A DNA stretch of 18,005 nucleotides, taken from assembly GCA_964633225.1 (NCBI GenBank), contig CAZWFQ010000066.1:1-18005 (forward strand). Reading direction: 5' to 3'. The notes beneath the pieces were generated by a model. That model did no database searches, was not told the origin of the DNA, and saw nothing but the letters and a program-made list of their open reading frames with translations. Shown piece by piece: positions 7,526 through 14,487 of the stretch. The first letter of the stretch is position 1. Every line of letters begins with the position of its first letter. Made by a program: the position numbers and the translations under genes. This DNA comes from JAKQIM01 sp964633225. GTDB taxonomy: Bacteria > Chloroflexota > Anaerolineae > Anaerolineales > UBA4823.

Positions 7526-8212
7526 ATGGCCAAGAAGATCCTGGTGGTGGATGACAAACCCGAGCTGCGCACCCTGCTCAATTCGTATTTAACCCAAGAA
7601 GGCTTCAGCGTCCTGACCGCCTCCAACGGTCAGGAGGCGCTCCACATGGCGCGCCACGAGAAGCCCGATCTGATCATCCTGGACTTGATGATGCCCGAGA
7701 TGGGCGGCTACGACTTCATGCGCGTCTACAGCCGTGAAGCTGAAACCCCGGTCATCCTCCTCACCGCCCGGCTGGACGAAAACGACAAGGTGCTGGGCTT
7801 AGAGCTGGGCGCCGACGATTACGTCACCAAGCCCTTCAGCCCGCGCGAGCTCACCGCCCGCGTGCGGGCCGTCTTGCGCCGGATGGAGAAGCACAGCAGC
7901 GGGCAAGCCGTGCTGCGCGCCGGGCAGATCCAGGTGGACCTGGACGGACGCAGTGCCAGCGCTGCCGGCCAGCCAGTGGAGCTGACCCCCTCAGAGTTTG
8001 ACCTGCTGGCCACCCTGATGGGCGCTCCGGGGCGGGTCTTCTCGCGCCTTGAGCTGCTCGACCGCCTGCAAGGCAGCGCCTACGAGGGCTACGAGCGCAC
8101 CATCGACGTGCATATCCGTAACCTGCGCACCAAGATCGAGCCGGACCCGTCTAAGCCGCGTTATATCGAAACCGTCTACGGCTCGGGCTACCGCTTCTCA
8201 GCCCACGATTGA
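7526..8212 (+). CDS. OmpR/PhoB-family DNA-binding response regulator
   Basis: 228 residues from ATG 7526. The receiver domain (3-118) has the acidic pocket VVDD (8-10), phosphoacceptor Asp53 in LIILDLMMPEMGG, Thr80 (LLTAR) and Lys102 (YVTKPF). The C-terminal winged helix (about 130-226) has VELTPSEFDLLATLM and the ending RTIDVHIRNLRTKIE, then RYIETVYGSGYRF. This is a transcription factor activated by phosphorylation, most likely by the kinase 18 bases downstream. The start is chosen because AAGG (7513-7516) lies about 9 bases upstream and receiver domains begin MxKKILVVDD. The open frame extends to a TTG at 7415, but that would run through the terminator hairpin. A TAGAAT at 7501-7506 may be a weak -10. 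Confidence 0.95.
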   Translation: MAKKILVVDDKPELRTLLNSYLTQEGFSVLTASNGQEALHMARHEKPDLIILDLMMPEMGGYDFMRVYSREAETPVILLTARLDENDKVLGLELGADDYVTKPFSPRELTARVRAVLRRMEKHSSGQAVLRAGQIQVDLDGRSASAAGQPVELTPSEFDLLATLMGAPGRVFSRLELLDRLQGSAYEGYERTIDVHIRNLRTKIEPDPSKPRYIETVYGSGYRFSAHD

Positions 8213-8230
8213 CCCAAGCGAGGCCTTTCC

Positions 8231-9610
8231 ATGCGTTCTCTGGCTGCAAAACTCACCCTGGCTTTCTTGCTCGTCGGCCTTACCGGCTCCATCCTGGTGG
8301 CGGCGGTCATCCAACAGCGCACCCGCCTGGCTTTCAACCGCTTCGTCTTAGACCGCGACCAGCAGGCCCTGGTGGACAACCTGCTGACCTATTACCAGGC
8401 CAACGGCAGTTGGAGAGGGGTGGGGATCAACTTGCTGGCTTTCCTCAACAGCCCGGCCCAATTCCCAGGTGAAGACGGCGACTTCCGCCGCAACTGGGAG
8501 CGCTTTACCCTGGCCGACGCCAACCAGATGGTCATTGCCAGCACCCAGCAGAGCCAAACAGAGCGCCAATTGAGCGAGCATGATCTCGAACAAGCCATTG
8601 CATTGGTGGTGGATGGGCAAACGGTTGGCTGGCTGGTCTTATCAGATGTGCGCGAGTGGGTGCCAAACCGGCTGGAGTCGCTCTTCTTGACCAATATCAA
8701 CCGGGCCGCCCTGCTCAGCGCGCTGATCGCCATCTTGCTGGCCTTTGCCCTGGGCGGCTTCCTGGCCTTCGGCATGACACGCTCGCTGCGCGAGCTGACC
8801 GAGGCCACCCAGGCCCTTGCCCGCGGCCAGTTGGGCCAGCAGGTGCAGGTGCGCTCGCGCGACGAGCTGGGTGAGCTGGCAGCCTCGTTCAACCAGATGA
8901 GCAGCGACCTGGAGCGCGCCACCCAGGCCCGCCGCCAGATGACTGCCGATATTGCCCACGACCTGCGCTCGCCGCTCAGCGTGCTCTCGGGCTATGCCGA
9001 AGCGCTCAGCGATGGCAAGCTGCCCGGCAGCCCTGAAGTATATGCCATCTTGCACCAAGAGACCCTGCACCTCAGCCGCCTGGTTGAAGACCTGCGCCTG
9101 CTCTCGCTGGCCGATGCGGGCGAGCTGCCCCTGGCGCGGCAGGATATCTCTGCCCAGGTGCTGCTCGAACGCGTAGCCGCTCGCCATGCCGTCACAGCCC
9201 AACAGCGCAGCGTGACCCTGAACGTGCAGACTGCCCCCCACCTGCCTTCTATCAATGTAGACGTGGAACGCATGGCCCAGGTCTTCGACAACCTGGTCAG
9301 CAACGCCTTCCGCTACACCCCCCCCGGCGGCACAATTGACCTGGCAGCCACAGTGCTGGCAGCCAGCCAGGGGCGCCCGGCTGCCGTCCAGGTGCAGGTG
9401 CGCGACAGCGGCGCCGGGATTGACCCGCAAGACCTGCCACACATCTTTGACCGTTTTTATCGCGGTGACTCTGCCCGCCAGAGCGAGAACGAATCGGGCC
9501 TGGGGCTGGCGATTGCCCGCTCAATCGTCGAGGCACACGGCGGCGCCATCACCGCCGCCAGCAGCCCCGGGCAGGGCTCTGTCTTCACCATCACCATCCC
9601 CGCCGGATAA
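8231..9610 (+). CDS. Membrane sensor histidine kinase (HAMP-HisKA-HATPase)
   Basis: 459 residues. Order: membrane helix (about 8-28), extracytoplasmic sensor region of about 120 residues (29-152), second membrane helix (about 157-182), HAMP domain (183-235), HisKA dimerisation domain with phospho-accepting His243 in ADIAHDLRSPLSVLSGYAEA, and an HATPase domain. The ATPase has the N box NLVSNAFRYTPPGG (354-367), DSGAGI (392-397), HIFDRFYRGD (404-413) and ESGLGLAIAR (421-430). It should phosphorylate the response regulator encoded immediately upstream. The sensor region has no domain I recognise. Stop and start of the pair are 18 bases apart, so they are one operon. A hairpin follows the stop. 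Confidence 0.95.
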   Translation: MRSLAAKLTLAFLLVGLTGSILVAAVIQQRTRLAFNRFVLDRDQQALVDNLLTYYQANGSWRGVGINLLAFLNSPAQFPGEDGDFRRNWERFTLADANQMVIASTQQSQTERQLSEHDLEQAIALVVDGQTVGWLVLSDVREWVPNRLESLFLTNINRAALLSALIAILLAFALGGFLAFGMTRSLRELTEATQALARGQLGQQVQVRSRDELGELAASFNQMSSDLERATQARRQMTADIAHDLRSPLSVLSGYAEALSDGKLPGSPEVYAILHQETLHLSRLVEDLRLLSLADAGELPLARQDISAQVLLERVAARHAVTAQQRSVTLNVQTAPHLPSINVDVERMAQVFDNLVSNAFRYTPPGGTIDLAATVLAASQGRPAAVQVQVRDSGAGIDPQDLPHIFDRFYRGDSARQSENESGLGLAIARSIVEAHGGAITAASSPGQGSVFTITIPAG

Positions 9611-9620
9611 AAGGGTTCAA

Positions 9621-9668
9621 AAAGCGGCCGAGATGCGGTGCATTCGCACCCATCCCGCCCGCTTTATT
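9621..9668 (+). terminator. Long hairpin after the kinase gene (probable terminator)
   Basis: AAAGCGG (9621-9627) pairs with CCGCTTT (9659-9665). Inside it, GATGCGGTGC (9632-9641) pairs with GCACCCATC (9646-9654), with one bulge and an ATTC loop. Only a short T run (TTTATT) follows. It ends just before the -10 of the next gene. Confidence 0.5.
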
Positions 9669-9672
9669 CCGG

Positions 9673-9678
9673 TATAAT
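9673..9678 (+). promoter_or_regulatory. TATAAT -10 box directly before a start codon (candidate leaderless transcript)
   Basis: A perfect TATAAT ends 6 bases before ATG 9685, so transcription would begin at or next to the start codon. No Shine-Dalgarno is present between them, and no -35 consensus is visible. Confidence 0.6.
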
Positions 9679-9684
9679 TAGCCC

Positions 9685-10161
9685 ATGCCCTCAGGAAAGA
9701 TCCATGCTTTGGCAACCACCATCACCGCCGGGGTCGGCGGCCCCATGATGGTGGTTTTAGGCGGCCAGCCGGTGCTGCACGGCATGGCCTTTGTGGCCGG
9801 CTGCATGACCGGCCTGCTGGTCAACCCCGACCTGGACATGCGCCACGATACCCGCTCGCACGCGCTGGTGCGGCGTTCGGCCGGTTTCTTGTGGAGCGTC
9901 CTCTGGCGCTACTACTGGATGCCTTACTCGCGCCTGGTGCCCTACCACCGCCACTGGCTCAGCCACATGCCCGTGCTGGGCACCGTCTTGCGGCTGATCT
10001 ATTTATTCGCCATCCCTGGCCTGGTCTATTGGGCGCTGACGTACTTCTTGCCCATCCCGGCCTTCACCTTCCCCCACGAGCGCGCCGTGCTCATCTGGGC
10101 GGTGGCTGGGCTGATGATCGTGGATGGGCTGCACGCGGTGATGGACCGCACCATGCACTAA
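9685..10161 (+). CDS. DUF2227/YdjM-like small membrane protein, putative metal-binding
   Basis: 158 residues. The N-terminus MPSGKIHALATT, the segment NPDLDMRHD (47-55) and the segment PYHRHWLSHMP (86-96) match the pattern of the DUF2227/YdjM group. In that group, His and Asp residues (here His7, Asp49, Asp51, His54, His88, His90, His94) are thought to bind a metal. At least two hydrophobic segments (about 14-45 and 98-123, with another near 133-148) suggest a membrane protein. Its biochemical role is not established in the family. The gene appears to be transcribed from its own TATAAT just 6 bases before the ATG. It converges with the cyclase gene, whose stop codon is 24 bases away. Confidence 0.75.
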   Translation: MPSGKIHALATTITAGVGGPMMVVLGGQPVLHGMAFVAGCMTGLLVNPDLDMRHDTRSHALVRRSAGFLWSVLWRYYWMPYSRLVPYHRHWLSHMPVLGTVLRLIYLFAIPGLVYWALTYFLPIPAFTFPHERAVLIWAVAGLMIVDGLHAVMDRTMH

Positions 10162-10165
10162 CGCA

Positions 10166-10194
10166 CCCAGCCGGCGCGCCTGGGGCTAAGTTTT
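10166..10194. terminator. Weak hairpin between convergent genes
   Basis: CCCAG (10166-10170) and CTGGG (10180-10184) can pair across a GC-rich 9-base loop, and TTTT follows at 10191-10194 on the plus strand. It is the only terminator-like element between the convergent genes ending at 10161 and 10186. Confidence 0.3.
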
Positions 10195-11250
10195 GCGGCC
10201 CACCAACATATACGTCTGCATCTCCCCCTTGCCTTTCACCTCAATCCGGCCGCGCTGGCGGAACTCAAAGCCGGCGTTCAAGCGCTGGTAAAGCACCTCT
10301 GGCACCTGGACCGCACCAGACAAGCCCTGGGCCTCCATGCGGCTGGCCACGTTGACCGTATCGCCCCACAGGTCATAAATGAATTTCTTCTTACCAATCA
10401 CGCCTGCCACCACCGGCCCGGCGTTGATGCCAATGCGGATTGCAACCGGCAGTTGGTTTGAACGCTGGAAGCTGTCGGCCGAGGCGCACATCGCCAGGGC
10501 CAGGTCGGCCATGGCTTCGGCATGGTCAGGGCGCGGCAGGTTCAAGCCGCCCACCACCATGTAGGCGTCGCCGGTGGTCTTCACCTTTTCCAGGCCGTAT
10601 TTTTCAACCAGTTCGTCAAAGGTCATGAAAATACCGTTCAGCGTATTGACCACCTCCGCCGCGCTGGCCCGCCCGGCAAAATCGGTAAAGCCCACCAGGT
10701 CTGCAAACAGCACGCTGGCGTCAGGGCAGCTATCGGCGATGACGGTCTCGCCCGCCTTGAGCCGCTGGGCAATGGGGGCCGGCAGCACATTGAGCAAGAG
10801 CTGTTCAGATTTGGCACGCTCATCTTCGATCATGCGCAGGTAAGCCTGCTCACGGTCGCGCAGGTGCTTCTGCTCCAACAGCGCCCCCACGCGGGCGCGC
10901 AGCAGGGTGGTCTTAAAGGGCTTGGGCAGGTAATCGGCGGCGCCCAACTCAATACAGCGCACCACGCTTTCCAGGTCTTGCACTGCCGAGATCACCACCA
11001 CCGGCACACGCTGCAAACCTGGCTCGGTGCGCATCTGCTCCAGCACGTCATAGCCGTTCATTTCAGGCATCATGATGTCCAAGAGCATCAGGTCGAAGGG
11101 CTGCTGGCGCAGCATCTCAATGGCCTGGCGGCCATTATGCGCCTCCAACACCTGGTGACCCTGAAATTCTAACTGCATGCGCAGCAGATCACGCACGTCA
11201 TCGGTATCATCCACCACCAAGATCGTACTTTTTTCAGAGTCTGTTGCCAA
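10186..11250 (-). CDS. Response regulator fused to class III adenylate cyclase
   Basis: 354 residues. Residues 8-125 are a receiver domain (VVDDTDD at 12-18, phosphoacceptor Asp58 in LLDIMMPEMNGYD, Lys110 in YLPKPF). A helical linker with the cyclase-transducer-like stretch SEQLLLNVLPAPIAQRLKAG (148-167) leads to a class III nucleotide cyclase domain (about 172-350). All key residues are present: metal-binding Asp184 (FADLVGFT) and Asp228 (TTGDAYM), base-selecting Lys224 and Asp293 (YDLWGDTVN), and transition-state Asn300 and Arg304 (NVASR). The Lys/Asp pair indicates ATP, so the product should be cAMP. SD GGGAGG (11254-11259 region) precedes ATG 11250. The histidine kinase gene ends 15 bases upstream, so phosphotransfer from it probably controls cyclase activity. 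Confidence 0.93.
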   Translation of the reverse strand: MATDSEKSTILVVDDTDDVRDLLRMQLEFQGHQVLEAHNGRQAIEMLRQQPFDLMLLDIMMPEMNGYDVLEQMRTEPGLQRVPVVVISAVQDLESVVRCIELGAADYLPKPFKTTLLRARVGALLEQKHLRDREQAYLRMIEDERAKSEQLLLNVLPAPIAQRLKAGETVIADSCPDASVLFADLVGFTDFAGRASAAEVVNTLNGIFMTFDELVEKYGLEKVKTTGDAYMVVGGLNLPRPDHAEAMADLALAMCASADSFQRSNQLPVAIRIGINAGPVVAGVIGKKKFIYDLWGDTVNVASRMEAQGLSGAVQVPEVLYQRLNAGFEFRQRGRIEVKGKGEMQTYMLVGRKT

Positions 11251-11265
11251 CCGTACCTCCCTTGC

Positions 11266-13188
11266 TTATCCCAATCCCGAATTACACGGCAGGCGCAGCG
11301 TGAACTGCGAACCGCGGTTTGGCTCACTGACGGCGATGATGTCGCCGCCCAACATGCGCGCCAGTTGGCGGCTGATGGCCAGCCCCAGGCCGGTGCCGCC
11401 ATACTTGCGCTTGGTCGAAGAATCCACCTGGTTAAAAGCCTGGAAGAGTTGCATCAACTGCTCGGCGCTCATGCCAATGCCCGTATCGTGGATCTCAAAT
11501 ACCATCCAATCGCCCGCCGGGCCAGATTGGCGCTGCACCACCAGCCTGACCTGGCCCTGGTGGGTGAACTTGAAGGCATTCTCCAGCAGGTTATCCAACA
11601 CCTGGCGAACGCGCTGTGGATCGCTGACCATCGTGCCCAGGTTCGTGCCCTGCTCAACCTGGAAAGTGTTGTCATTTTTAGCCGCCATCAAACGGCAGCC
11701 CTCTGCCACTTGTTCCACCAGCTCACTCACCTCAAACTGGCAGGGGGCAACGGCCAGCCGCCCGGCTTCAATCTCTGAAAAGTCCAGGATATCGCTGATC
11801 AGGGTATGCAGCCGGTTGGCGGCCCCCTGGATCTTCGAGACGGGGTCTTTCAGCGCCTCCAGGCTGGCGGCCTGGGCATATTCTTGCAGCATATCGCTGT
11901 AACCCAGGATAATGGTCAGGGGGGTGCGCAGCTCATGGCTGACCTTGGCCAGGAACATGCTCTTGGCCCGGTAGGCGGCATCTGCCACCTCTTTGGCGTT
12001 GGCCAGCTCATCGGCCAGCTTCTGCTCGGCTTCGTAGATCTGCTTGTTGCGCAGGGCCAGCGCCATCTGGTCGGCCGCCGCCTGGATGAAATCAAGGTGG
12101 TCGGTGGTAAAGTAATTGACCTGCGAATGGAAGACGCTTAACACACCCAAAGACTCGCCATCCAACAAGATGGGCACCAACAAAGCCGAGTGAATGACAT
12201 GCTCGGTGGGCATTGCCAGCCAGCGCGCATCCTGGGTCACATCTGGCAGCATGGCCGGCTGCCGGTTGCGGTACACCCAACCTGCCAGGCCTTTTTCCAT
12301 CATCACTGCCCCCGAGCCGCGATACTCAAGGCGCATGGGCTGGCTGCGCGAGAGCAGGCTGTGCAGCACAATGCCATCTGGCTCCACCAAGAACAGGCTG
12401 CCGCGCTCGGCAGCGGTAATGTTGATAGAGACTTCCAGGGCGTTGCGCAGGGCAGGTTCCAGCGAGTGCGTGGCGGCAGTCATGCGCGCCACCCCCACTA
12501 GTTTTTCGAAGACATCCTTTTGGTGGTACAGGTCTTGCTGCATGGCATAGCGGGCCGAGATGTCCAAGAAGTCTGCGATCACGTAGGCCAGGCTGCCATC
12601 TGGCTCGCGCACCGGCGAGGCGCGCAGTTCAAAGCGCAAGACCTGCCCGCCGCGGCGCACCTCAACATCATCCACCACCATGGCATCGCCCGCCAGGGCG
12701 CGCCGGATTGGGAAACGTTCCAGCGGGTAAGGCTGGCCGGTGCCGGTCAAGAAGAATGCCCCACAGGCCAAGACGCCCACGTCCTGGCATTCTGCCAGCA
12801 GATCAGGCCCTAAGATGACCTGGGCATTTTGATTGGCATAGATCAGGCTGCCCTTGGCATCCACCACCAACACCCCGCCAGGCATGGCATCCAAAAACTG
12901 CACCAGGCGCTGCTCGCCGCTGGTCAGGGCCTGCTGGTACTGCTCTTTATCCACCAGTTGGCGGGCAGCCCATAACATGCTGATGACCGCCAACACAGTC
13001 GCCACCGGCAGGAAGAAACGATTGATGAATTGGTACAAATCTTGCGATACGCCGCCAAAACGAACCAATCCATGCGCCGCCAGGATTAACAACGGCAAAA
13101 CCAACGCAGCCAGGTTCAGCCAACGCCGGCGCACAGGCGGCGGCATGGGAGAAGCCCCCAGCCGAGAAATTGACGATTTAACGGGCAT
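11266..13188 (-). CDS. PAS-GAF sensor histidine kinase
   Basis: 640 residues. Two membrane helices at the N-terminus (about 24-44 and 58-76) are separated by only a short loop. They are followed by a PAS domain (about 93-215, QFLDAMPGGVLVVDAKG), a GAF domain (about 228-385, AAERGSLFLVEPDG then GLAGWVYRNRQP) and a short coiled coil. The HisKA domain follows with His418 (AKVSHELRTPLTIILGYSDM), then the HATPase domain with N box LDNLLENAFKF (531-541), DTGIGM (568-573) and GGTGLGLAISRQLA (597-610). The short external loop suggests sensing inside the cell. The cyclase-fused response regulator follows after 15 bases and is the likely partner. TATAAT lies 8 bases before the ATG with no SD, so the transcript may be leaderless. 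Confidence 0.94.
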   Translation of the reverse strand: MPVKSSISRLGASPMPPPVRRRWLNLAALVLPLLILAAHGLVRFGGVSQDLYQFINRFFLPVATVLAVISMLWAARQLVDKEQYQQALTSGEQRLVQFLDAMPGGVLVVDAKGSLIYANQNAQVILGPDLLAECQDVGVLACGAFFLTGTGQPYPLERFPIRRALAGDAMVVDDVEVRRGGQVLRFELRASPVREPDGSLAYVIADFLDISARYAMQQDLYHQKDVFEKLVGVARMTAATHSLEPALRNALEVSINITAAERGSLFLVEPDGIVLHSLLSRSQPMRLEYRGSGAVMMEKGLAGWVYRNRQPAMLPDVTQDARWLAMPTEHVIHSALLVPILLDGESLGVLSVFHSQVNYFTTDHLDFIQAAADQMALALRNKQIYEAEQKLADELANAKEVADAAYRAKSMFLAKVSHELRTPLTIILGYSDMLQEYAQAASLEALKDPVSKIQGAANRLHTLISDILDFSEIEAGRLAVAPCQFEVSELVEQVAEGCRLMAAKNDNTFQVEQGTNLGTMVSDPQRVRQVLDNLLENAFKFTHQGQVRLVVQRQSGPAGDWMVFEIHDTGIGMSAEQLMQLFQAFNQVDSSTKRKYGGTGLGLAISRQLARMLGGDIIAVSEPNRGSQFTLRLPCNSGLG

Positions 13189-13196
13189 TAGTGCTT

Positions 13197-13202
13197 ATTA
13201 TA
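13197..13202 (-). promoter_or_regulatory. TATAAT -10 box directly before the PAS-GAF kinase gene
   Basis: A perfect TATAAT on the minus strand is 8 bases from ATG 13188, with no Shine-Dalgarno between. The expected start site is 0-3 bases before the ATG. No -35 consensus is seen. Confidence 0.6.
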
Positions 13203-13232
13203 CCCAAACATAGCCCATCCCCCTATGCCCAT

Positions 13233-13284
13233 CCAAAAACGAGTGTGAGGCACTGCCAGGGCAGCATCCCACACTCGTTTTTGG
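13233..13284 (-). terminator. Bidirectional rho-independent terminator after the hemerythrin gene
   Basis: A perfect 15-bp stem (13233-13247 with 13270-13284, core AAAAACGAGTGTG) has an A tract on one side and a T tract on the other, so it can act on either strand. CTGC/GCAG can pair inside the loop. It lies 18 bases after the hemerythrin stop and just upstream of the kinase promoter. Confidence 0.88.
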
Positions 13285-13302
13285 GAATTCTAAAACCAAA
13301 GC

Positions 13303-13860
13303 TTAAAGCAAGCTGGCTTCTTGTTCCAGCTTCTCGGCCAGGGCCAGGTATTTCTCATGCACACCGGCGCCGGTTTCTTCGTGCTCAACCTGCTCGAAGC
13401 CCTGCTCCACCTGCTCGTGCTGGTCGGCAGGGATCACGCGGTCAGCCATGGGGAAGAGCACATTGTCTTCTTTGGCAATGTGCTGGCGCAGCAAGGCCGC
13501 GTAGCGCAGGGCATTGCTGACCACATCAGGGGCAGCGCCGGCCTGCCCGTTTTGCAGCAGCTCGGCAGCCTGGCGCATGCCGCGGGTGAGGATGCGGCCT
13601 TGTTCGTGCTCAGCCAGCATCACACCCAGCGGCCCGCCCTGCACGGGCAGGCCGTTCTTCTGCATGGCCACAAACAGCACGCCTTCTTCTTTGTGATGAT
13701 GACAACCATCGGCAAAGCCTTTGATAAAATCAGCCGCATCCAAGAAAAAGCCCGGACGCACGGCCTGGCCTTCATCCAGGCTGCGGGCGACATGTTCCAG
13801 GGCATTGATCACACGCAAGATCACCTGGTGTTCGTTCATCAGGGTTTGGGTAGCATTCAT
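13303..13860 (-). CDS. Hemerythrin HHE domain-containing protein
   Basis: 185 residues, an all-helical di-iron protein of the hemerythrin/YtfE-like group. Such proteins bind O2 or NO, act in iron-sulfur repair, or serve as oxygen sensors; which applies here is unknown. Candidate iron ligands are spaced as in the family: His11 (NEHQVI), His54-His56 with Glu58/Glu59 (CHHHKEE), His85 and Glu86 (AEHEQG), His127 and Glu131 (QHIAKEDNVLFP). The C-terminal 35 residues (VEQVEHEETGAG onward) form an extra charged helix. SD GAGGAG (13870-13875) is 9-10 bases upstream. The gene lies 21 bases after an unknown helical protein and ends at a strong terminator, so the two form a short operon. Confidence 0.93.
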   Translation of the reverse strand: MNATQTLMNEHQVILRVINALEHVARSLDEGQAVRPGFFLDAADFIKGFADGCHHHKEEGVLFVAMQKNGLPVQGGPLGVMLAEHEQGRILTRGMRQAAELLQNGQAGAAPDVVSNALRYAALLRQHIAKEDNVLFPMADRVIPADQHEQVEQGFEQVEHEETGAGVHEKYLALAEKLEQEASLL

Positions 13861-13881
13861 TTCAACCAGTCTCCTCGGTAA

Positions 13882-14397
13882 TTAAGAATAAACAACAGTA
13901 AATTGTTGGTGGGTCCAGGCCTCAATCATCTGGCCCAGGTAGAACCAGGCATCTGAAGTACAAATGTACGGCGAGGCAGCCGACAACAAAGCCCTGGCTT
14001 CTCCAGCCGGAGCAGGTCCAATTTGTACCAGCCGCAGCCACTCGGCAGCCGTCTCCCAGCCGCGCAGGGCGACCTCTGAGGCAGGCTGCCTGGCCGCCAG
14101 GTTGGAAAAATAGGCGCACAAAGCCGGGGCCTGCAAAAGCGGCGGCAGGGTGCGCACCCAGGCGAAGATATGGTGCGCCAGGTCGTTCCAGGCGCTGCCC
14201 GAGCGGGTGCCGCAAGCCACCATCTCTAACAGGGCAGAGACTTCTTCAGGCCGGATATAAGCCTGCCGTTCCATCAAGTAGATCCAGCGTTGGGCGATTT
14301 CGGCGCCGTCACGCCAGCGCGGCTCGGCGGGGTATTTTTCCGCCAGGTCGCCAAAAAAGGTTCTCAAGCTTTCAGGAGTTTCCCATACCTTGAGCAT
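13882..14397 (-). CDS. Hypothetical helical protein upstream of hemerythrin
   Basis: 171 residues, not recognised. The sequence is rich in Ala, Leu, Trp and Glu and looks entirely helical (for example EIAQRWIYLMERQAYIRPEE and EVSALLEMVACG). It has no signal peptide, no clear membrane segment and only three scattered cysteines. Seven or more tryptophans in 171 residues is unusual. SD AAGGA is 7-8 bases before ATG 14397. It is the first gene of an operon with the hemerythrin protein 21 bases downstream, so a role in the same redox or gas response is a reasonable guess. The promoter in front is overlapped by a long dyad symmetry. It is real by codon usage and spacing; function is unknown. Confidence 0.72.
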   Translation of the reverse strand: MLKVWETPESLRTFFGDLAEKYPAEPRWRDGAEIAQRWIYLMERQAYIRPEEVSALLEMVACGTRSGSAWNDLAHHIFAWVRTLPPLLQAPALCAYFSNLAARQPASEVALRGWETAAEWLRLVQIGPAPAGEARALLSAASPYICTSDAWFYLGQMIEAWTHQQFTVVYS

Positions 14398-14402
14398 AGA
14401 CC

Positions 14403-14437
14403 ATCCTTGAATCGTAGAATTGGTACGATTTCAGGAT
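14403..14437 (-). promoter_or_regulatory. 14-bp imperfect dyad overlapping the -10 and SD of the hemerythrin operon
   Basis: The left arm ATCCTTGAATCGTA (14403-14416) and the complement of the right arm (14424-14437) match at 12 of 14 positions around a 7-base centre; the inner 7 bp AATCGTA is perfect. The arms cover the predicted -10 at one end and the Shine-Dalgarno AAGGA at the other. It could be a repressor operator or, if transcription starts upstream, an SD-sequestering hairpin. Confidence 0.55.
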
Positions 14438-14462
14438 AAGTCTAGCCGCTGGGGGCTATCAA
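14433..14462 (-). promoter_or_regulatory. Promoter of the hemerythrin operon
   Basis: On the minus strand TTGATA (14462-14457, 5 of 6 to TTGACA) and TATCCT (14438-14433, 4 of 6 to TATAAT) are 18 bases apart. The expected start is near 14426, about 30 bases before ATG 14397. Confidence 0.5.
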
Positions 14463-14487
14463 AAACTGTCCAATTGCCCGCCCAGGG

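Noticed and set aside
8642..9442. Minus-strand open frame opposite the sensor kinase (266 codons)
   Set aside because: It is antisense to intact kinase motifs and its composition is that of a reversed GC-rich coding sequence.
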